64,000 nt of DNA from Flavobacterium xanthum (GTDB lineage: Bacteria; Bacteroidota; Bacteroidia; Flavobacteriales; Flavobacteriaceae), in contig NZ_FRBU01000002.1 of assembly GCF_900142695.1 (NCBI RefSeq), forward strand, positions 1 to 64,000. The letters run 5' to 3'. The notes beneath the pieces were generated by a model. That model did not search any database, was not told where the DNA came from, and saw only the letters and a program-made list of their open reading frames with translations. Of the stretch, positions 57,783-64,000 are shown piece by piece. A program made the translations under genes and the position numbers. Numbering within the stretch: position 1 is the stretch's first letter; the number at the start of each line of letters is the position of its first letter.

Positions 57783-57955
57783 GAACGCAATTCTAGGACT
57801 TGCATGAGTTTCAATATTTTCTATTTTACATAATATAAATTATAGTGCATTTATAAGCAATTGGAAAGCAGGAGGAATTCATATCTTTGTTAAGTCCATC
57901 TAGAAATCTAGAAAACCTCCTTAGTAAATGTAAAATAATCAAACTTAATATAGAT

Positions 57956-58375
57956 TTATAAATTCTTCAAATCAGATAGAATTAAGTGTGTTGTAGGTTC
58001 ACCATAAAGCAAAAGTCTGTCAATAAACTGTTGCAAGTGCAATTGATCTACTAGTATCACTTTCATGAAAATATTATGAGTTCCTGTAATTCGGAAAACC
58101 TCGCCTATTTCAGGAAATTGTTCTAATTGTTCACAAAATATTTTTAGCTTCCCGCTGAACAATTTAAACATGATGAAAACTTCTAAACCAAATCCAAGTT
58201 TTCTATTATCAAGTTGAACATTATATCCTTTAATAACTTCAGTATCTTCTAATTTTTGAACGCGTTCTCTTACTGATGATGGTGAAAGTCCAACTTGTTT
58301 TCCTATTTCTACAAACGAAGTTCTAGAGTTCACCTTTAAACTTTCTATTATTTTTAAATCAACGGTATCAACCAT
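57956..58375 (-). CDS. Lrp/AsnC-family transcriptional regulator
   Basis: A 139-residue protein with HTH IGKQVGLSPSSVRERVQKLE and a C-terminal RAM ligand domain. It diverges from the TauE-like transporter with 106 bp between starts and is probably its regulator, sensing an amino acid or related ligand. Confidence 0.92.
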   Translation of the reverse strand: MVDTVDLKIIESLKVNSRTSFVEIGKQVGLSPSSVRERVQKLEDTEVIKGYNVQLDNRKLGFGLEVFIMFKLFSGKLKIFCEQLEQFPEIGEVFRITGTHNIFMKVILVDQLHLQQFIDRLLLYGEPTTHLILSDLKNL

Positions 58376-58469
58376 AAATAAAGTTTTAATTTCGGCTAAA
58401 ATACATTTAAAATATGAGAAAATGATGCTAATTCCATTGATTAAATTTTATGTTCTTACTGTTGTATTC

Positions 58470-58477
58470 TAATTTTG
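58470..58477 (+). promoter_or_regulatory. -7 element almost abutting the TauE-like start
   Basis: TAATTTTG fits TAnnTTTG and ends four bases before the ATG at 58482, which implies a leaderless or nearly leaderless transcript. No good TTTG lies 19 bp upstream. Confidence 0.45.
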
Positions 58478-58481
58478 TAGT

Positions 58482-59201
58482 ATGGATTTAATGTTACTTT
58501 TACTTATTATTGGAATTTTTTTAGGTTTTTTTATTCAAACGATTAGCGGTTTTGCTGGTGCTTTGGTTGCTTTACCCTTTTTGCTTCTTGTGATGCCGCT
58601 TACAGAAGCGGTTAGTTATATTTCTATATTCTATTCTTTATCTTCTCCAATTTATTTTTACAAAGAATGGAAAAATATGGATAAACCCTTGCTAAAAAAA
58701 CTAGCGATTACTTCCTTTTTTGGAATCCTTATTGGTTCGATCGTTTTAATCTATGGTCAACCAATACTACTAAAAAAGGCGCTTGGTTTGTTTATTATCT
58801 TATTTGTTTTGAACAGTTTAAGAATTAAAAATAAGCAGCCATTTGGTTTTATGATCCAATCTATTTTAGGGCTTTTTGGTGGATTTTTTTCTGGCGTTTT
58901 CTCTACAGGTGGCCCCTTATATGCGATAATTATCAAAAATGAAACCGATGATGTCAAAGTTTTTCGCGCCACAATGTTTGGAATTCTGGGATTAGTCTCC
59001 ATGATGCGCATAGCAGTTTTGGTATTTGAAGGCATTTTAACCACTACTGAATTACATAATTCGTTGTATGTTTTACCTTTTTTTATAGCAGCGTTGATTT
59101 TAGGAAAGATGGTTTACTTAAAATTAAATGAGGAATTTTTAAAAAAATTTATTTTAGGATTGCTTTTTTTATCGGGTACCGCATTATTGCTCAAAAGTTA
59201 A
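58482..59201 (+). CDS. TauE/SafE-family membrane permease
   Basis: A 239-residue protein with about seven or eight membrane helices and the family segments GFAGALVALPFLLLVMP and GGFFSGVFSTGGPLYAI. The family exports sulfite or organosulfur anions. The neighbouring Lrp regulator suggests an amino-acid-derived signal. Confidence 0.88.
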   Translation: MDLMLLLLIIGIFLGFFIQTISGFAGALVALPFLLLVMPLTEAVSYISIFYSLSSPIYFYKEWKNMDKPLLKKLAITSFFGILIGSIVLIYGQPILLKKALGLFIILFVLNSLRIKNKQPFGFMIQSILGLFGGFFSGVFSTGGPLYAIIIKNETDDVKVFRATMFGILGLVSMMRIAVLVFEGILTTTELHNSLYVLPFFIAALILGKMVYLKLNEEFLKKFILGLLFLSGTALLLKS

Positions 59202-59300
59202 AGGAATTTTAGTAATTCAAATTTATTTAATCTTACGCTTTGATATAGATAATTAGCACCTTTAATTAATTTACCTTTGCAAAAATATTAAAAACCAATT

Positions 59301-60530
59301 TTGACTACAAATACCACAATTACAAAGAAAAAATACATCAAATTAATTCTAATATTGGGTTCATTAACTGCTTTAGGACCTTTTTCTATAGATATGTATT
59401 TACCTGGTTTTGCCGGGATTGCCAAGGACTTGAATACTTCAGTTGCCAATGTTTCAATGACTTTATCCAGTTATTTTATAGGAATTTCAGCAGGACAATT
59501 ACTTTATGGACCGTTGTTAGACCGTTTTGGCCGAAAAAAACCACTCTTTATTGGTTTGTTAGTGTACATAGCAGCATCCTTAGGTTGTGTCTTTGTAACT
59601 GATATAGATACTTTTATTGGGTTGCGTTTCATTCAAGCAGTTGGCAGTTGTGCGGCAACTGTAGCTTCTGTATCTATGGTTCGTGATTTATTTCCTGTGA
59701 AAGATATTCCAAAAGTATTTTCCATGTTGATGTTGGTTGTTGGGCTTTCTCCAATGCTGGCGCCAACAATTGGCGGTTACGTAACCGAGGATTATGGCTG
59801 GCATACTGTATTTTTTATCTTGATGTGCATGGGAATCGTAATTCTTATTGCAGCGCAGATTATTTTACCAAATACCTATTTGCCAGACACTTCTATTTCA
59901 CTTAAACCCAAACCAATTATTACTAATTTTATTAAGATTCTGAAAGAACCACAATTTTACACCTACTCTTTTGCAGGAGCCATTGCGTTCTCTGGTTTAT
60001 TTACCTACGTGGCCGCCTCTCCTATTTTATTTATGGATATATTTAAGGTCGATGCCAAAACTTATGGCTGGATATTTGCGTTTATGTCATTGAGTTTCAT
60101 AAGTGCCAGTCAATTGAATTCGTTGCTCTTAAGAAAGTTCAATAGTGAACAAATGATTTTAGGAGCCTTACTTTCACAAACTGCAATTAGCGTTTTATTT
60201 CTAATTTTAGCAGTGAATGATCTTTTAGGATTGTATGAAACTATCACAATGTTATTTTTATTTCTGGCTTGTTTAGGAATTTCAAATCCGAATACAGCAG
60301 GTCTTACCCTTGCTCCTTTTGCTAGAAATGCAGGAAGTGCCTCAGCGCTTATGGGTGCTATTCAGTTGGGATTAGGCGCTTTTGCATCCTTTGCAGTGGG
60401 AATTTTTGTAACTAATTCCATGTTGCCTATGGTGATGATTATGACGGTTTCAACCGTTCTGGCGTTGTTCATTTTAATTCTTGGAAAGCGAAATATTAAA
60501 AAAATAGTTACAAATTCAGCAGATGAATAA
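59301..60530 (+). CDS. Bcr/CflA-type MFS drug transporter
   Basis: A 409-residue, 12-helix major facilitator starting at TTG 59301, since no ATG precedes the first helix. Motif A-like YGPLLDRFGRKKPLF and the Bcr signature MYLPGFAGIAKDL are present. It probably exports antibiotics or peptides by proton antiport. TACCTTTG at 59272-59279 is a candidate -7 element. Confidence 0.9.
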   Translation: MTTNTTITKKKYIKLILILGSLTALGPFSIDMYLPGFAGIAKDLNTSVANVSMTLSSYFIGISAGQLLYGPLLDRFGRKKPLFIGLLVYIAASLGCVFVTDIDTFIGLRFIQAVGSCAATVASVSMVRDLFPVKDIPKVFSMLMLVVGLSPMLAPTIGGYVTEDYGWHTVFFILMCMGIVILIAAQIILPNTYLPDTSISLKPKPIITNFIKILKEPQFYTYSFAGAIAFSGLFTYVAASPILFMDIFKVDAKTYGWIFAFMSLSFISASQLNSLLLRKFNSEQMILGALLSQTAISVLFLILAVNDLLGLYETITMLFLFLACLGISNPNTAGLTLAPFARNAGSASALMGAIQLGLGAFASFAVGIFVTNSMLPMVMIMTVSTVLALFILILGKRNIKKIVTNSADE

Positions 60531-60594
60531 ATGACACCTGTAGATTAATGGTTTTAAGTAAGAGCGTAATAATACTAATCAATTTTTTTTATTA

Positions 60595-60633
60595 TTAGAA
60601 AAGAAGAATAATTGAAATTTCATTCTTTTCTAA
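60595..60633. terminator. inverted repeat between convergent genes
   Basis: TTAGAAAAGAA and TTCTTTTCTAA flank about 17 bases, between the MFS and LOG genes. AT-rich stem with a T tract upstream; shared termination is likely. Confidence 0.5.
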
Positions 60634-60708
60634 TTTACTCCTCAACACGCGGCTATTCTTAATTGAAGGAATTTTAAAACTGTAGTTGAAAACGTTTGTA
60701 AATTGTCG

Positions 60709-61290
60709 TCATAGGGTTTCTTTATTAATCCATTTAGTAACTACAGGAGCTTTATATTTTTTCATATTATCCAGTAAATCATTAATGTTATCGCTAACTA
60801 AAAGCATTTGTTGATTGACGGCTTTTAACAATCCTTTATCTACCATGGTCTGGATTAAAACGATTAAAGCGTCATAAAAACCGTTTGTATTTAAAAGGCC
60901 AATAGGTTTTTTATGCAGTCCAAGTTGTGCCCAAGTGAGCATTTCAAATAATTCTTCAAGTGTACCAAAACCACCTGGCATTGCAATAACGCCGTCGCAC
61001 AGCGCATTCATTTTTGTCTTTCTTTCGTGCATCGTGTCTACTATAATTAACTCTGTCAAATTGGTATGTGCAATTTCTTTGGATTGCAAAAAGAACGGAA
61101 TAACTCCAATGACTTTACCTCCTTCGCTCAACACGCCATCCGCAACTGCTCCCATAAGGCCAATATTTGCGCCACCATAAACTAATTCAATGTTTTGTTT
61201 AGCTAATGTTTGACCCAATAAGGTCGCTTGTGATTGGAAAACTTCGTCTGTTCCCATGCTGGAACCGCAAAAAACTGTAATTCTTTTCAT
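60709..61290 (-). CDS. LOG-family protein (nucleotide phosphoribohydrolase)
   Basis: A 193-residue Rossmann protein with VFCGSSMGTDEVFQSQA and the PGGFGTLEELFEMLTWAQ active-site motif. LOG proteins cleave cytokinin ribotides or purine 5'-monophosphates to the base. Confidence 0.92.
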   Translation of the reverse strand: MKRITVFCGSSMGTDEVFQSQATLLGQTLAKQNIELVYGGANIGLMGAVADGVLSEGGKVIGVIPFFLQSKEIAHTNLTELIIVDTMHERKTKMNALCDGVIAMPGGFGTLEELFEMLTWAQLGLHKKPIGLLNTNGFYDALIVLIQTMVDKGLLKAVNQQMLLVSDNINDLLDNMKKYKAPVVTKWINKETL

Positions 61291-61349
61291 TGTAATTGTT
61301 TTTGTATAGTAGGAAAAGGAAACTTTTAATTGATATTTTTATGGTGGTT

Positions 61350-61370
61350 TGTGATTCCGACAAAGGAGAC
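61350..61370. repeat. REP-like repeat fragment
   Basis: TGTGATTCCGACAAAGGAGAC is a diverged arm of the element at 44165-44193 and 62627-62653. Following sequence to about 61440 may be the rest of a degraded copy. Confidence 0.45.
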
Positions 61371-61546
61371 CCGAGAGTAAAACTCGAATAGGCTTAGCCA
61401 ATTTAATTACTTGCTCATGTTATGTGAAATCCAGTTCATTATTCCCCTTTCAAACGCCACGAATCTTTTGATCTTATACCTTGTTATTTTTCTATTAAAG
61501 ATAAGGTCGTCTTAACTAATGTAAAAAACACCTTATTACCTGTATT

Positions 61547-61828
61547 TTAAACATCAAAGATTGTTGCTAAAGTCATTAAGATTATAGTTGTTAATAAAAT
61601 TACTATTGAAAGAAAAGAGCTTGATTTTTTTAAAAAATTTTCCAAATACCATCCTTGGATATTAAAAGCAAGCATTACAATTGTTAAAATAATTAAAGGA
61701 ATAGTTATTAATTCGAATATTCCACTAAAAAAGTTATTTAAAACGATATGTTTAAATGATATGTATATTAAACATGCAAAATAAATAAAACAACTGCTAC
61801 TTAATATTAGATTTATGTTTCTTTTCAT
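61547..61828 (-). CDS. small membrane protein of unknown function
   Basis: A 93-residue protein, mostly hydrophobic, with three probable membrane helices. It is next to a toxin-antitoxin pair and an insertion sequence. I do not recognise a family. Confidence 0.6.
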   Translation of the reverse strand: MKRNINLILSSSCFIYFACLIYISFKHIVLNNFFSGIFELITIPLIILTIVMLAFNIQGWYLENFLKKSSSFLSIVILLTTIILMTLATIFDV

Positions 61829-61940
61829 ATTTATGTCTTAATATATAATCAGCGCTAATGTGGGAGCATCGGACATGTAATTTCGCGCTAACTTCGCGTT
61901 GTTATATCCTAGCGATCTGGATTCATTGTTTGTATGCTCA

Positions 61941-62246
61941 CTATAGTTTAATTGATAATTCCAAATGGCCACCTAAACCAAGTTCAACAATTTTTTGTAA
62001 GGTAGAAAATCGGGCTTCTTTGACATTATTTTCAATTTTTGAAATGTAAGACTTTGTAGTTCCAACTTTATCGGCAAGCTCTTCCTGAGTTAACCCTTTT
62101 TGAAGTCTTGCATCATGAATCATTGTACCAATTTTAAAGTTGATAAAGCCTGCTTCAAGTTCGTCACGTTTCTCAGTTCCTACAGCTCCGTAATGTTTAG
62201 TTTTAAACTGATCGAGTGTTTGGATAGATTTATTTTTCGTTTTCAT
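61941..62246 (-). CDS. XRE-family antitoxin (HigA-like)
   Basis: A 101-residue protein with an HTH (LTQEELADKVGTTKSYISKI) in its C-terminal half. Its start overlaps the end of the upstream toxin-like gene by 17 bases, the toxin-first order of HigBA systems. It should bind its own operator and neutralise the toxin. Confidence 0.88.
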   Translation of the reverse strand: MKTKNKSIQTLDQFKTKHYGAVGTEKRDELEAGFINFKIGTMIHDARLQKGLTQEELADKVGTTKSYISKIENNVKEARFSTLQKIVELGLGGHLELSIKL

Positions 62247-62568
62247 ATTCCTTTTTTATTTTAATTGCTTTTTCAATTTCATTTTTGGGAGTCTTTTGTG
62301 TCTTTTTTTGAAATCCATTCGTAAGAATTACTAATTGGCCTTCATCAAAAAAACAAAAGATTCTAAAAATATCACTTCCTTGCTGAATTCGTATTTCAAA
62401 AAGTCCGTCTGTATTTTCAATATGTTTAAGATACGTTTCGGGAATTCTATCTAATTCTTCAATTAATTCCAACGTCCAAATAATTTTCGCCTTGACTTTT
62501 TCACGCTGCCTGATAAAGAATTCTTCAAAGTAATCTTTAAAAAAAATTATTGTTCGTTTCTTACTCAT
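62230..62568 (-). CDS. RelE/HigB-like toxin (Gp49 family)
   Basis: The start at ATG 62568 is preferred (112 residues), as the nine extra upstream codons overlap the promoter element CAAAGATA (62573-62580, TATCTTTG on the minus strand). TYLKHIENTDGLFEIRIQQG and FRIFCFFDEGQLVILTNGFQKKTQKTP are typical of the phage Gp49/HigB group of mRNA interferases. The -7 element ends four bases before the ATG, implying a leaderless transcript. Confidence 0.88.
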   Translation of the reverse strand: MSKKRTIIFFKDYFEEFFIRQREKVKAKIIWTLELIEELDRIPETYLKHIENTDGLFEIRIQQGSDIFRIFCFFDEGQLVILTNGFQKKTQKTPKNEIEKAIKIKKEYENEK

Positions 62569-62626
62569 TTTACAAAGATATAAAAGTTGCACCAAAGTGA
62601 AACTTATATTTGATGATTTTATAGTA

Positions 62627-62703
62627 TATTGTCATTTCGACGGTGGAGAAATCTTCATCAGTTGCTCATGGTATTTGATTTCTCCTTCATAGAAATGACA
62701 ATA
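62627..62703. repeat. REP-like palindrome
   Basis: TATTGTCATTTCGACGGTGG (62627 on) and its partner ending GAAATGACAATA (to 62703) form 27-bp inverted arms with a few mismatches in the middle. Related single arms lie at 44165-44193 and 61350-61370. It lies between the HigB promoter and the IS110 element. Confidence 0.75.
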
Positions 62704-62819
62704 TAAACGTAAATTTGATTAACGGTTTTTATACCTGCATACTATTGTACTATGGCTAGCAGGATTCTCATGTTGGGCAAGGAATGCAATTCCGCCTTTA
62801 CTTTGTATTTGACAAAAAA

Positions 62820-63009
62820 ACATTAAATTTATTCAAAGGAAAACAGAGGTGAACTATCAAATCCGCCAAATTTATGACTTATTTAGCGCATTAGTCCTCT
62901 GTCTTCTCCTTGAATCCCGTTGAATTGCTTCAAATAGAATGATAGACATCAAGGTCTAATAAAGGCTCTAAAGAAGTTCAACATTTTTGTTTATCCTAAA
63001 TTCAAAGTT
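62820..63009 (+). ncRNA. candidate IS110 bridge RNA region
   Basis: About 190 bases precede the transposase start and hold no ORF. TTCAAAGGAAAACAGAGG (62832-62849) pairs imperfectly with CCTCTGTCTTCTCCTTGAA (62896-62914) around a 46-base loop, and TAGAC/GTCTA at 62943-62957 makes a second small hairpin. IS110-group elements encode a bridge RNA of about this size in their left end. Function is inferred from position and folding only. Confidence 0.5.
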
Positions 63010-64000
63010 ATGAAAAACTATTTATTTTACGTAGGTATTGACATTTCAAAATCAAAATTAGATGTAGTTATTTTAAAAAAAGAAGCACCCAATGTAACTA
63101 ATCATTTCATTGTCGAAAACAACTTAAAAGGTATTAAAGAAATTTTAAAAAACTTAATAAAACAGAAAATAGATTTGACTACTGTTTTGTTTTGTTGCGA
63201 AAACACGGGTATTTATACATTTCCTTTGAGTAGCCATTTATCTGAAATCAACCTTGATTTCTGGGTAGTTCCAGCCATAGAAATCAAACGATCTAAAGGA
63301 ATTTCCAGAGGTAAAAATGACAAGGCAGATGCAAAAGATATTGCTTTATATAGTATTCGAAATATCGACAAACTAAAGCTTTCGACTTTGCCTGAAACGG
63401 TAATTCAACAGCTGAAATTGCTTTATACTGAAAGAGAAAAAGTGATGAAATCTTTTAAGATTTTTGAGGCTACAAAAGAAAATGTTGATTTTATGCCCAA
63501 ACAAGTTTACAAAACAATCGTAGGAATAAATAATAAAACGGTGAAATTTTTAAAAGCAACATTAAAAGCTATTGAGAAGGAAATGAAATCAATAATATCT
63601 AATCAATTGGAATTGAAAAATCAATTTGAATTGATTAAAAGTGTTCCTGGTATTGGGGATAAAACTGCTATTTATATGCTCACTGCAACAAGAGGATTCA
63701 CGGCTTTTGATAACGCAAGAAAATTTGCTTGTTACGCCGGAACTGCACCTTTTGAATACAGTTCGGGTTCTAGTATTAAAGGACGAACCAAAGTGAATCA
63801 TATGGCAGATAAAAAGATGAAATCAATATTACAAATGTGTGCTTTAGTTGCCGTAAAACATGATCCGCAACTCAAAGAATATTATGAAAGAAAAAAAGGT
63901 GAAGGTAAGAACGCAATGCTGGTTTTAAACAATGTAAAATGTAAAATTATTGGTCGTGTTTTTTCTGTAATTAACAGACAAACTCCCTATATAAATACAT
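63010..64000 (+). mobile_element. IS110-family transposase, running off the window
   Basis: The frame from ATG 63010 stays open for 330 codons to the window edge. The N-terminal RuvC-like DEDD domain has D11 in YVGIDISKSKLD, E64 in CCENTGIYT, and D104/D107 in KNDKADAKD. The C-terminal Transposase_20 domain has VPGIGDKTAIYML and EYSSGSSIKGRTKVNH with the candidate catalytic serine. Family proteins are 320-350 residues, so nearly all is present. No terminal inverted repeat is visible, as expected for the IS110 group. Confidence 0.93.

Noticed and set aside
61858..62049. 63-codon plus-strand frame over the antitoxin 3' end
   Set aside because: Overlaps the HigA-like gene in antisense; no support.

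Overview
The window looks like a chromosome segment of a Flavobacterium-like member of the Bacteroidota. It is AT-rich, its genes lack Shine-Dalgarno sites almost throughout, it has TTTG-N19-TAnnTTTG promoters, and it carries families typical of the group (DUF2480, DUF6660, DUF2911, fused 2-oxoacid dehydrogenase E1, carboxypeptidase-regulatory TonB receptor, PSP1/RicT, Bacteroidota-type LeuA). No database search was possible, so the assignment rests on recognised families and motifs.

Bases 1-14,250 form one co-directional iron-sulfur and lipoate locus. An Rrf2 regulator with tandem palindromes upstream is followed by an A-type carrier, a ferredoxin, SufB, SufC, SufD, a DUF59 protein of SufT/MIP18 type, DUF2480, an aconitase-family protein, a seven-blade WD40 protein, an Mrp/NBP35 ATPase, NfuA, LipA, a bacilliredoxin, a TPR protein and a short RicT-like protein. 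No sufS or sufE is present. DUF59, WD40 and NBP35-type ATPase are the protein classes that make up the eukaryotic cytosolic Fe-S assembly (CIA) machinery, and here they sit beside a likely client, the aconitase homologue. The locus also shows decay: in-frame TAA codons break the DUF59 and bacilliredoxin genes, an OsmC gene has lost its middle, the aconitase homologue lacks one expected cluster cysteine and RicT lacks one cysteine cluster.

Bases 14,600-21,000 hold an MsbA-like ABC exporter, tRNA-Val(TAC) with a textbook promoter and terminator, and a 4-kb segment with DUF6660 and a TonB receptor. That segment is bracketed by two diverged direct repeats that begin right after the tRNA.

Bases 21,000-37,500 are mixed metabolism: a zinc-finger/FAD monooxygenase fusion, an acyl-CoA oxidase-like flavoprotein, a transglutaminase-like membrane protein, an orphan cytoplasmic substrate-binding protein coupled to a GNAT, a reductase, a nucleoside phosphorylase, an eIF1-like factor, a 2-oxoglutarate oxygenase, the fused E1, a 38-residue membrane peptide, and a LysR-controlled MdaB/YgiN quinone pair.

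Bases 37,600-45,700 are a branched-chain amino-acid cluster, leuA-leuB-ilvD-ilvB-ilvN-ilvC, without leuCD. Acetyl-CoA synthetase follows. Bases 48,969-54,516 are a compact biosynthetic operon with an FAD oxidoreductase, a methyltransferase, a type III polyketide synthase, a dehydratase, a ketosynthase, an ACP and a phosphopantetheinyl transferase, probably making a modified phenolic or pyrone lipid. A degenerate DnaQ-like protein and a DUF294 protein come next.

The right end has transporters, a LOG protein, a HigBA-like toxin-antitoxin pair, a REP-like palindrome and an IS110-family transposase that runs off the window. The region upstream of the transposase folds into a hairpin that could be its bridge RNA.
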